In this document: positions 1 to 6,102 of the stretch, in pieces | Position numbering within the stretch: position 1 is the stretch's first letter | How the letters are laid out: each line of letters opens with the position of its first letter | Assembly: GCA_964534845.1 (NCBI GenBank) | Contig: CAZHPV010000039.1 | Coordinates: 1 to 23,899, forward strand | Length of the DNA: 23,899 nucleotides | Direction of reading: 5' to 3' | From: CALCKU01 sp964534845 | GTDB lineage: Bacteria; Pseudomonadota; Alphaproteobacteria; Caulobacterales; Maricaulaceae | The notes under the pieces: generated by a model | Told to the model about the DNA's origin: nothing | The model's database searches: none | What the model saw: only the letters and a program-made list of their open reading frames with translations | Made by a program: the position numbers and the translations under genes

Positions 1-55
1 CAATCGTACCAATATTCGCGTGCGGCTTATTACGCTCAAACTTCTCTTTTGCCAT
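1..55 (-). CDS. tuf: Elongation factor Tu, N-terminal fragment (runs off left edge)
   Basis: Only the first 18 codons are in the window. They read MAKEKFERNKPHANIGTI, the typical start of bacterial EF-Tu, the GTPase that delivers aminoacyl-tRNA to the ribosome. The start codon is the ATG at 55-53. The rest of the gene, including the GTP-binding motifs, lies beyond the edge. Two tRNA genes sit upstream on the same strand, an arrangement known from the tufB locus of E. coli, which supports the call and suggests co-transcription. The identification rests on few residues, but they are distinctive. Confidence 0.9.
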   Translation of the reverse strand, partial: MAKEKFERNKPHANIGTI

Positions 56-80
56 GTCAACTCTCACATGTTGTTGGCCC

Positions 81-94
81 CAGATTAACATCTG
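81..94 (-). promoter_or_regulatory. Small hairpin in the tuf leader
   Basis: CAGAT-TAAC-ATCTG forms a perfect 5-bp stem with a 4-base loop, between tRNA-Gly and the tuf start. No T-tract follows it on the minus strand, so it is not an intrinsic terminator. It may be a leader structure or a processing site. It is short enough to be chance. Confidence 0.3.
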
Positions 95-124
95 CAGACC
101 GGATTTAATTCTGACCCCATTTAA

Positions 125-158
125 AATGAGGAACTTCTGGCCTCATTACCCTATGAGG
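125..158 (-). promoter_or_regulatory. Two mutually exclusive hairpins between tRNA-Gly and tuf
   Basis: On the plus strand AATGAGG (125-131), CCTCATT (141-147) and ATGAGG (153-158) lie in a row. The middle arm can pair with either flank: 7 bp with a 9-base loop on one side, or 6 bp with a 6-base loop on the other. In the minus-strand transcript the promoter-proximal hairpin (141-158) starts five bases after the tRNA-Gly CCA end. The distal hairpin (125-147) would be followed by a short TT run. This resembles an attenuator or a processing element, but the weak T-tract argues against an efficient terminator. The pairing is seen directly; the function is inferred. Confidence 0.4.
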
Positions 159-163
159 ATTCT

Positions 164-237
164 TGGAGCGGGCGGCGGGAATCGAACCCGCGTCATCAGC
201 TTGGAAGGCTGAGGTCTTACCACTACACAACGCCCGC
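164..237 (-). tRNA. tRNA-Gly (anticodon TCC)
   Basis: On the minus strand the acceptor stem GCGGGCG pairs with CGCCCGC, followed by T and an encoded CCA. The T-arm carries the GGTTCGATTCC signature. The anticodon stem-loop reads TCAGC-CTTCCAA-GCTGA, giving anticodon TCC. Length is 74 nt with CCA. It follows tRNA-Tyr by 24 bases and precedes tuf, so all three were probably made as one transcript and cut apart. Confidence 0.96.
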
Positions 238-261
238 TGCGTCTTTATACCTTTTTCAAGG

Positions 262-346
262 TGGTGGAGAGGGTTGGATTCGAACCAACGTACACATAGT
301 GATCAGATTTACAGTCTGACGCCTTTAACCACTCGGCCACCTCTCC
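262..346 (-). tRNA. tRNA-Tyr (anticodon GTA)
   Basis: On the minus strand the acceptor GGAGAGG pairs with CCTCTCC, followed by A and an encoded CCA. The D-arm carries GCCGAGTGGTTAAAGGC. The anticodon loop CTGTAAA gives GTA. There is a long variable arm, as expected for a class II tyrosine tRNA, and the T-arm has GGTTCGAATCC. Length is 85 nt with CCA. It is the first recognisable gene of the tRNA-tuf transcript, and its promoter should lie in 347-459. Confidence 0.97.
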
Positions 347-383
347 TTTATAATATTGTTGTGCCTCCAACAAAAAAACACCC

Positions 384-423
384 TGTCACAACACGCGCTA
401 TGCTGTATAGCCGTGTCACAACA
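384..423. repeat. Direct repeat pair flanking a palindrome, between tRNA-Tyr and rlmB
   Basis: TGTCACAACA occurs at 384-393 and again, identically, at 414-423, exactly 30 bp apart (about three helical turns). Between them lies the inverted repeat GCTAT-GCTGT-ATAGC (397-411). The element sits in the divergent promoter region between tRNA-Tyr (minus) and rlmB (plus), so it could be a binding site for a regulator of either transcript. No matching regulator is recognised. Confidence 0.5.
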
Positions 424-459
424 GAGAATTAAACATTAAATTTCTTCGGGTATATAGAG

Positions 460-1461
460 ATGTCAAAAGAAACGCGCAATAGCGGATTTGAAAGAAAATC
501 ACGTAAAAATCGTCGTTCCGCACCTAAGGACCGCCAAATCGTGCGAAAGGCCAAGGGAATCCAGACACATTCCGACATTTCTATCCCCAGATCGCCCAAA
601 TCTAACGCAAAATCTACACAAAAAAACGGGTCTAGCCCTAAAAACCACGAATCTTCTCAAAAACGCACCAAATCTGGCAAAGGCAGCGCAAAAGGCTCAG
701 GCCGTGAAGGCGGCGCCTTATGGGTATGGGGCCATCACGCCGTACAGGCTGTTCTTAACAACCCCAAACGCACAATTCACGGCCTCAGGCTTAGCGAAGC
801 GGTGGCCGCGCGCATAAATTTGCCAAAAACAGCGCCAACGCCCGAAATTGTCGCCTCAGCCATGCTCGATAAATTTTTCCCGCGCGGTACCGCCCATCAA
901 GGCTACGCGGCCAAGGTAGCCCCCTTAGAATGGCCCGATATTTCCGACATTGCTGCACAAGACGAGGCCCGCCAAACCCAAGCGCGCAAAGGCGGGCTTA
1001 TTTTGATCCTCGATCAAATTACCGATCCACATAATGTCGGGGCGATGTTACGCCTCGCCTCAGCCTTTGGCGTACGTGCCCTTGTCATGCAAGACCGCAA
1101 AGCCCCGCCGCTTGGCGGCGCGACGGCTAAAGTAGCGGTAGGCTGTCTGGAAACAGTGCCCGTCTGTCTGGTTACAAATATTTCCAATACAATAGAGGAT
1201 CTCAAAAAACAGAACTGGAGGGTTGTCGGTCTGGCCGGGGAAACCGAGTTGACTATGTCCCAAATAGCAGGGGGCGACGATAATGTGGCCCTCGTCGTCG
1301 GCGCTGAAGGGCCGGGCCTGCGCGAGCGCGTTCGCAAGAGCTGTGACCAGTTGGCCCGCATACCCATGTTAAGCAAGGCCGTAAGCGGTCAGGCCGAGAG
1401 CCTGAACGTGGCAACCGCCGCCGCCATTGCGCTTTACGAAATCAGGCGGGGAACCCCGTAA
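460..1461 (+). CDS. rlmB: 23S rRNA 2'-O-ribose methyltransferase, RlmB/TrmH (SpoU) family
   Basis: The product (333 aa) should methylate the 2'-OH of a 23S rRNA guanosine (G2251 in E. coli) using S-adenosylmethionine. All three SPOUT knot motifs are visible: motif 1 around residues 185-200 (LDQITDPHNVGAMLRLA, with N192), motif 2 at 279-288 (VVGAEGPGLR, with E283), and motif 3 at 301-326 (IPML through SLNVATAAAIALYE). A substrate-binding domain begins near residue 85. Ahead of it is an unusual 85-residue tail, rich in Lys, Arg, Ser and Gly, that looks disordered and probably binds RNA. The ribosome-binding site before ATG 460 is weak. The gene diverges from the tRNA-tuf transcript. RlmB is preferred over TrmH because of the N-terminal substrate domain and the motif spacing, but the exact target base is inferred. 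Confidence 0.88.
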   Translation: MSKETRNSGFERKSRKNRRSAPKDRQIVRKAKGIQTHSDISIPRSPKSNAKSTQKNGSSPKNHESSQKRTKSGKGSAKGSGREGGALWVWGHHAVQAVLNNPKRTIHGLRLSEAVAARINLPKTAPTPEIVASAMLDKFFPRGTAHQGYAAKVAPLEWPDISDIAAQDEARQTQARKGGLILILDQITDPHNVGAMLRLASAFGVRALVMQDRKAPPLGGATAKVAVGCLETVPVCLVTNISNTIEDLKKQNWRVVGLAGETELTMSQIAGGDDNVALVVGAEGPGLRERVRKSCDQLARIPMLSKAVSGQAESLNVATAAAIALYEIRRGTP

Positions 1462-1550
1462 CCTAGCCCTAATACCGAATTTCGCCCGCCCCTGCGACAA
1501 TAAGCCAAGCACGTGCGGCGATTTCACCCCTGATAAATCCACGGCGGACT

Positions 1551-1569
1551 TCCTATCTATATATTAGGA
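1551..1569. promoter_or_regulatory. Inverted repeat just upstream of the alternative oxidase
   Basis: TCCTA (1551-1555) and TAGGA (1565-1569) are perfect 5-bp arms around an AT-rich 9-base spacer that contains a TATATT-like -10 sequence. The element ends two bases before the Shine-Dalgarno sequence AAAGGAGG (1571-1578). A repressor bound here would cover the promoter or start region, but short arms like these can arise by chance. Confidence 0.3.
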
Positions 1570-1583
1570 TAAAGGAGGTCTTT

Positions 1584-2267
1584 ATGGCCAAGTCTCTCAT
1601 AAAGGGGCATAAGTTCCCGAAACCCGCTCCGCGCAATGTGGATTATGATATTGCGCTTGATACACATATACCCCCCATAACGCTCAGTGATAAAATCGCT
1701 TATGGTTTTGTCCGTTTCCTACGATTTTTCGCCGATAGGTTTTTTGCCAAGCGCTATGGTCACCGCGCTGTGGTGCTAGAAACCGTCGCCGCTGTGCCGG
1801 GCATGGTAGGTGGGCTGTGGCAGCACCTTACTGCGTTACGGAAAATACGCGATGACGAAGGCTGGATACGTACTTTGCTCGATGAGGCGGAAAATGAACG
1901 CATGCACCTCATGACGTTTATTGAAATCGCCCAACCCAATAGATTTGAGCGTTTCCTGATTTTGGCGGTACAGCTTATCTTTTATAATTGCTATTTCTTT
2001 CTCTATCTTTTCGCACCGCGCACAGCTCACCGTGTGGTCGGCTATTTCGAGGAAGAAGCCGTTATTAGCTACACGCAATATCTGGATGAGGTTATGTCCG
2101 GTGAGCAGGAAAATGTCCCCGCCCCGCAGATCGCCATTGACTATTGGCAATTGGATAAAACCGCCCGCTTAAGCGATGTGATTATCGCCGTACGTGCAGA
2201 TGAAGCCGAACACCGCGATGTCAATCACAGCTTTGTCGATATTTATGATAGCCGCCAGACGCGCTAA
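1584..2267 (+). CDS. aox: Alternative ubiquinol oxidase (AOX), di-iron membrane oxidase
   Basis: AOX oxidises ubiquinol and reduces O2 to water without pumping protons. It is a monotopic inner-membrane protein and resists cyanide and NO. All four signature motifs are present: LET (E66), NERMHL (E105, H108), FEEEA (the ligand is one of E156-158, probably E157) and RADEAEHRDVNH (E207, H210). These supply the expected six di-iron ligands. The length (227 aa) fits bacterial AOX, which lacks a mitochondrial targeting sequence. Residues 124-143 form a hydrophobic membrane-binding helix. The start is well supported: AAAGGAGG lies five bases before the ATG. The gene stands alone between rlmB and nadC with no adjacent nitric-oxide or stress regulator. 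It could draw on the quinol pool fed by the succinate dehydrogenase whose SdhB is encoded later in the window. Confidence 0.95.
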   Translation: MAKSLIKGHKFPKPAPRNVDYDIALDTHIPPITLSDKIAYGFVRFLRFFADRFFAKRYGHRAVVLETVAAVPGMVGGLWQHLTALRKIRDDEGWIRTLLDEAENERMHLMTFIEIAQPNRFERFLILAVQLIFYNCYFFLYLFAPRTAHRVVGYFEEEAVISYTQYLDEVMSGEQENVPAPQIAIDYWQLDKTARLSDVIIAVRADEAEHRDVNHSFVDIYDSRQTR

Positions 2268-2273
2268 GCGCGT
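2259..2273 (+). repeat. Hairpin with the AOX stop codon in its loop
   Basis: ACGCGC-TAA-GCGCGT is a perfect 6-bp GC-rich inverted repeat whose three-base loop is the AOX stop codon. No T-tract follows, so it is not a standard rho-independent terminator. It could stabilise the 3' end of the mRNA. Confidence 0.4.
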
Positions 2274-2382
2274 TAAGCTGGATGCTCTTGGGCGGTTTTG
2301 TGAGCGATTATTGGACGGAGCAGCGTAACGCTTACGCAATATTTCTATTCCCTATTGGCCTTAATCCCGCTAAAGCCGAGCT

Positions 2383-3258
2383 ATGACGACAGCCAAGCTC
2401 CATATTCCCAAATTACCGACAAGCGTTATCGAGCCTATTGTGCGCCGCGCTTTGCAGGAAGATTTCGGCAATTCGGGGGATATTACGGCCAATCTACTGA
2501 TACCGGAACGGGCATCTGGCGCCCTCGTTATGCGCGCGCGACAAAGCGGTGTTGTCGCTGGATTGCAAGCCGCCCGCCTGACTTACGCTTTGGTCGACCC
2601 GGACGTTAAGTTCGAGATTAAAAAAGACGATGGCAGTCTTGTGAAAAAAGGCGATATACTTGTGGCGGTGAAAGGCTCGACGCGCTCCCTGCTAGCGGCG
2701 GAGCGCATCGCCCTTAATTTTATGGGACGCATGTCCGGCATTGCCAGTTTGACCCAGCAATATGTAAAGGCCGTTAAAGGCACAAAAGCGCGTATCGCAG
2801 CAACCCGTAAAACCACACCCGGATTAAGGGCTTTAGAAAAACAGGCTGTGCTATGCGGCGGCGGGTTTACCCACCGCGAGAGCTTATCTTCCGCAATCAT
2901 GATTAAAGACAATCACATTGCCTTGGCCGGCGGTATTGAGGCCGCACTTAAGGCAATAACCGAGCGGGCCGACCATATGGCGCGCATTAGCGTCGAGGTT
3001 GACACGCTCACCCAGCTTAAAAAAGCCCTGCCCTTTAAACCCGACGTTATCTTGCTGGATAATATGGCCCCGCCCACCCTGAAAAAGGCGGTCGCTATAA
3101 GGCAAGGATTTGACGGCCCAAAGCCAATACTCGAAGCCTCTGGCGGCGTGAATCTATCGACCGTTGCCGCCATTGCCAAAAGCGGGGTCGACATTATCTC
3201 GGTCGGAGCGCTGACCCACAGCGCGCCCAATTTCGATATCGGAATGGATGCAGATTAA
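2383..3258 (+). CDS. nadC: Nicotinate-nucleotide pyrophosphorylase (carboxylating), quinolinate phosphoribosyltransferase
   Basis: NadC converts quinolinate and PRPP to nicotinate mononucleotide, CO2 and pyrophosphate in de novo NAD synthesis. The 291-residue length is normal. Visible motifs are TRKTTPGLR (141-149), GGGFTHRESL (159-168), the substrate-binding MIKDNH (173-178), LLDNM (224-228), EASGGVN (251-257) and SVGALTHS (273-280). The usual Asn before HR is Thr here. The ATG at 2383 is preceded by only a weak GAG-type ribosome-binding site. nadA and nadB, often adjacent, are not in the window. A 14-bp gap separates it from the convergent beta-barrel gene, and TTAAG/CTTAA arms there include both stop codons. 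Confidence 0.96.
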   Translation: MTTAKLHIPKLPTSVIEPIVRRALQEDFGNSGDITANLLIPERASGALVMRARQSGVVAGLQAARLTYALVDPDVKFEIKKDDGSLVKKGDILVAVKGSTRSLLAAERIALNFMGRMSGIASLTQQYVKAVKGTKARIAATRKTTPGLRALEKQAVLCGGGFTHRESLSSAIMIKDNHIALAGGIEAALKAITERADHMARISVEVDTLTQLKKALPFKPDVILLDNMAPPTLKKAVAIRQGFDGPKPILEASGGVNLSTVAAIAKSGVDIISVGALTHSAPNFDIGMDAD

Positions 3259-3272
3259 GTCGGTAAATTGTC

Positions 3273-4091
3273 TTAAAATTGCGCGACTATCGCAAATTGG
3301 TAATTTGAGCCTTGCAATGTATTATCGCCGTAAAGATTTGTATTCACACTAATCTCCGCCGCCCATCCCTTGCGGAATTTATACCCTAATGTGCTTTCTA
3401 AACGTCCCAGATCAAAGGCCAATGGCAGGCTTGCGTTGAAATTGTTTTCCGGAGTCGGGGCGCTGTCACCATTGCTCCCCAATCCTAATGTGCCGTCAAG
3501 CTTCGTTCTGGCATAAACCGAAGCGTTTAAATCCTGACCATATTCAAAGAGATACCGAAACTCATCTACCGGTGCGTCCGCTCTATAGCGATAGCCTGCC
3601 TCCAACCCAAAATAGCGTCCTTTGCCAAGCGACTTTCCCAATAATAGCTTGCCCTCAAGATCAATCTGTCCATTCCCTAAAGGCAGGGCAGCCTGCTCAC
3701 TATATAGAAAGGGCAATTTAACAATCCCCTGAACCGCAATGAATACGGGTTCCTCTATCAACCTGTATTTAGCCCCGATATCCACATCACCAATACCAGA
3801 ATTACGGGTCAACACCCCGCCAGAGCTTTGTTCTATATCCTTAAACACGCCAGCGCCGAAAACCGTAATATCTGCATTCAGGCCATATTCGCCGTATAAC
3901 GAGCTGTTCCATTCCTCGAAGCCCTCGAAATCTGGTTGGGCATTACCAAAGCGTCTCGTTGTTTGAAAAAAAGAGCCTGCCGCGCGTAGATAGGTTTCAT
4001 CCGCTGCGCGTGTCCAAGCGCCCGCATGGCTTGCCACAGGGGTTATACTGGCATAACCAAACGAGAAGACGAATATCCAAAAATATTTCAG
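3273..4091 (-). CDS. Predicted outer-membrane beta-barrel protein with signal peptide; apparent CTG start
   Basis: The mature protein has alternating polar and hydrophobic strands, many Tyr and Gly residues and a C-terminal Phe (ending AIVAQF), typical of an outer-membrane barrel. Reading from CTG at 4091-4089 gives a clear signal peptide, (M)KYFWIFVFSFGYASITPVASHA, with likely cleavage after residue 23 and a mature start of GAW. A GGGGGAGA Shine-Dalgarno sequence sits a few bases upstream. No ATG, GTG or TTG gives this peptide: upstream in-frame starts lie inside pyrF and would add a long basic segment that spoils it. The predicted product is 272 aa. It is 25 bp downstream of pyrF and probably in the same transcript. 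Substrate and function are unknown; it broadly resembles uncharacterised transporter-like barrel proteins. Confidence 0.7.
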   Translation of the reverse strand: MKYFWIFVFSFGYASITPVASHAGAWTRAADETYLRAAGSFFQTTRRFGNAQPDFEGFEEWNSSLYGEYGLNADITVFGAGVFKDIEQSSGGVLTRNSGIGDVDIGAKYRLIEEPVFIAVQGIVKLPFLYSEQAALPLGNGQIDLEGKLLLGKSLGKGRYFGLEAGYRYRADAPVDEFRYLFEYGQDLNASVYARTKLDGTLGLGSNGDSAPTPENNFNASLPLAFDLGRLESTLGYKFRKGWAAEISVNTNLYGDNTLQGSNYQFAIVAQF

Positions 4092-4116
4092 CTCGTCTCC
4101 CCCGCGCGCATGCCGT

Positions 4117-4824
4117 CTAACCGGCCTGCATATTTTCGATAACCTGCATAGCCGCAATATAAGGATCACCCGCCTGCGTGATAGGTCTGCCCACGACAAT
4201 ATGGCTAGCCCCCGATTTAAGCGCAGCGCCCGGACTGGCGACACGCTTCTGGTCCCCCTTATCTCCGCCCGGCATACGCACACCCGGCGTTACAATCAAA
4301 AAATCATCTGGTACAATTTTCCTGATATCAGCGGCCTCAAGCGGGCTGGACACCACCCCGTCAATACCGGCCGCAACCGCCTGTTCAACCCGGCGCATGA
4401 CAAGCTCTTTTGGGGTCTGGCTATGGCCTATATCCTCTAAGGCCTGTTTATCGAGTGATGTTAAAACCGTGACACCAATGACCTTTAATCCCGTATCCCC
4501 TTTGCCCTGTCTAGCTGCGCGCATCACATCGGGTCTGGCATGAACCGTTAAGATATCAGCACCTAATGTCGCAATGGAACGCGTGGCTTTTTCAACAGTT
4601 GCCCCGATATCGTGAAGCTTGAAATCATAGAAAACATGCTTGCCCCGGGATTTTAAAAATTGCCCCAATTCTACACCGCCAATAGGCAATAGCTGTAAGC
4701 CTATTTTATAGCTCATGACGCTATCACCCAATTTCTCCACCATAGCTTTTGCATCAGCCACATTTGGCAGATCCAGCGCAACATAAAGTCGGGGATCAAC
4801 CACAGGCATTTTGAATGAGGTCAT
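4117..4824 (-). CDS. pyrF: Orotidine 5'-phosphate decarboxylase
   Basis: PyrF decarboxylates OMP to UMP, the last step of de novo pyrimidine synthesis. The 235-residue TIM barrel carries the active-site signature DFKLHDI (D67, K69, D72), the early D18 (VALDLP) and K40 (SYKIGL), and the phosphate-binding TPGVR (179-183), DQKR (191-194) and GRPIT (212-216). Its ATG follows the stop of the upstream short-chain dehydrogenase by one base (TAA-A-ATG), so translation is probably coupled. An internal ATG at codon 6 is an alternative start. The beta-barrel gene follows downstream. Confidence 0.97.
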   Translation of the reverse strand: MTSFKMPVVDPRLYVALDLPNVADAKAMVEKLGDSVMSYKIGLQLLPIGGVELGQFLKSRGKHVFYDFKLHDIGATVEKATRSIATLGADILTVHARPDVMRAARQGKGDTGLKVIGVTVLTSLDKQALEDIGHSQTPKELVMRRVEQAVAAGIDGVVSSPLEAADIRKIVPDDFLIVTPGVRMPGGDKGDQKRVASPGAALKSGASHIVVGRPITQAGDPYIAAMQVIENMQAG

Positions 4825-4825
4825 T

Positions 4826-5632
4826 TTACGTCTTTCTAAACTTATCTGAATTGCGGGACATTAAAGCCCGCGTCATTGAGGCCGGAAGCCAGCGCCCCAA
4901 TAGAGCTATAAATTTATTGACGCGCCCTGTTATATAAACGGCGCGGTTTTTCTCCAATGCCGCCACGCTTAACCGCGCGCATTCATCCGCGCCCATCATC
5001 ATATAGTCAGGTAAATTGTTCATCGCCTCACGCGTGCCGTTAACATCGTGAAATTCTGTATAGGTAAAACCCGGGCAAATAGCAGAAACAAAAACACCTG
5101 CATCCTTTAGTTCCATATTCAAGCTTTCCGAGAACCTAATCAGATAACTCTTTGATGCTGCGTATAAAGTATGACCGCGCGAGCCGGGCAGATGCCCAGC
5201 AAGACTGGCAATATTCATAATTCGCCCAAAGCCGCGGGCGACCATATCGGGCAACAAAGCTCGGCTTAGCTCGCACGGTACGCTCACCATCAAATGATTA
5301 AACTGAGCATGATCTTCCCAAGAACTATCCAGATATTTACCGGGGTGGCCATAGCCAGCATTATTTACCAAGCCATCGATTTGGACCTTTTTCTTTTTTA
5401 TACGCGCGATTAGGTCGGTTACGCTGTCAGGCTTAAACAGGTCTACCGGGAAGATATGGCTGATTGTCCCATACTCAGCGTTTAGCTCTTCGGCCAGCTC
5501 GATCATGGGAGCGTCGCGGCGCGCACATAATGCCAAATCCCATCCGCGCCTAGCATATTCCCGGGCAAGCGCAGCGCCTATACCCGCCGACGCACCCGTT
5601 ATGAGACATGTTCGTTTTGTGTTTTCGGCCAT
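4826..5632 (-). CDS. Short-chain dehydrogenase/reductase (classical SDR)
   Basis: This 268-residue NAD(P)-dependent oxidoreductase has a complete classical SDR set: TGASAGIG (12-19) for cofactor binding, NNAG (90-93), and the catalytic residues N112, S143, Y157 and K161 (YAASK). ARR after the second strand (37-39) suggests NADP preference. The C-terminal 40 residues, basic and partly hydrophobic, may associate with membrane. A GGGGAAG Shine-Dalgarno sequence precedes the ATG. It is the first gene of a unit with pyrF, but no pyrimidine-related role is evident, and the substrate cannot be read from sequence. Confidence 0.9.
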   Translation of the reverse strand: MAENTKRTCLITGASAGIGAALAREYARRGWDLALCARRDAPMIELAEELNAEYGTISHIFPVDLFKPDSVTDLIARIKKKKVQIDGLVNNAGYGHPGKYLDSSWEDHAQFNHLMVSVPCELSRALLPDMVARGFGRIMNIASLAGHLPGSRGHTLYAASKSYLIRFSESLNMELKDAGVFVSAICPGFTYTEFHDVNGTREAMNNLPDYMMMGADECARLSVAALEKNRAVYITGRVNKFIALLGRWLPASMTRALMSRNSDKFRKT

Positions 5633-5856
5633 ATTCGCTTCCCCGGAAAAAGACTCGCGCCCCGTACTTTATCCTCTGCCTATAACAAACATGGCAGAAA
5701 ATTAGCAAGGCAGCAATTAGGGGCGGTACAATCGGCTCCCAGATAGCTTATCAAACCCGGTCCCAAAGCTTACACAAGTAAGGTAAGCCACGCAGCCTTA
5801 ATAATCAAGACAAGCCTAGATAGAGACAGAGCGTGTGTGAGGAGCGCTTTGCGCCT
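5633..5856. other. Intergenic stretch, nothing recognised
   Basis: This lies between the SDR start and the stop of the possible 38-residue ORF. I see no RNA gene and no convincing terminator. A GC-rich imperfect inverted repeat at about 5841-5857 (GAGCGC, TTT, GCGCCTC) overlaps the end of the small ORF but lacks a T-tract. The promoter of the SDR-pyrF unit should be here. Confidence 0.4.
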
Positions 5857-5973
5857 CTAGAAGAGTACAGGGTCAATTATAATGGGTGCCGCGTAAGCCG
5901 TAAAAACCGTAGTCCCGACTATAACAAAAGCAAGGCCTTTAATTTTCAATAGTCTTTTAACAAGAGATAACAT
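5857..5973 (-). CDS. Possible small protein (38 aa) with one membrane or signal segment
   Basis: This ORF is shorter than standard cutoffs. The ATG at 5973-5971 is preceded by GAGGA about eight bases upstream, a good ribosome-binding site. The product begins MLSLVKRLLKIKG (basic), continues with the hydrophobic LAFVIVGTTVFTAYA, and ends APIIIDPVLF. This is either an N-in single membrane helix or a signal peptide with an AYA-A cleavage site and a nine-residue mature part. It lies in an otherwise empty interval downstream of the MscS-type gene (130 bp away) and on the same strand. I do not recognise a family. A spurious ORF remains possible. Confidence 0.45.
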   Translation of the reverse strand: MLSLVKRLLKIKGLAFVIVGTTVFTAYAAPIIIDPVLF

Positions 5974-6102
5974 TTGTCTGTCCTCACCACATTGAGACCT
6001 AACGTCGTAAACGAAATCTGGTAAAAATGCATGCTAATTTCTACTATAGGTTTAATAAAGTCCTAAAGGCGATAGACGCGATTTAAAACATCCAAAGAAA
6101 TT

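Noticed and set aside
163..432. An 89-residue plus-strand frame across the two tRNA genes
   Set aside because: It is the complement of tRNA-Gly and tRNA-Tyr. Such translations (with WWRGLDSNQR-like strings) are a well-known artefact in databases.
2355..2609. An 84-residue frame overlapping the start of nadC
   Set aside because: It overlaps nadC in another frame, has biased composition and no recognisable fold.
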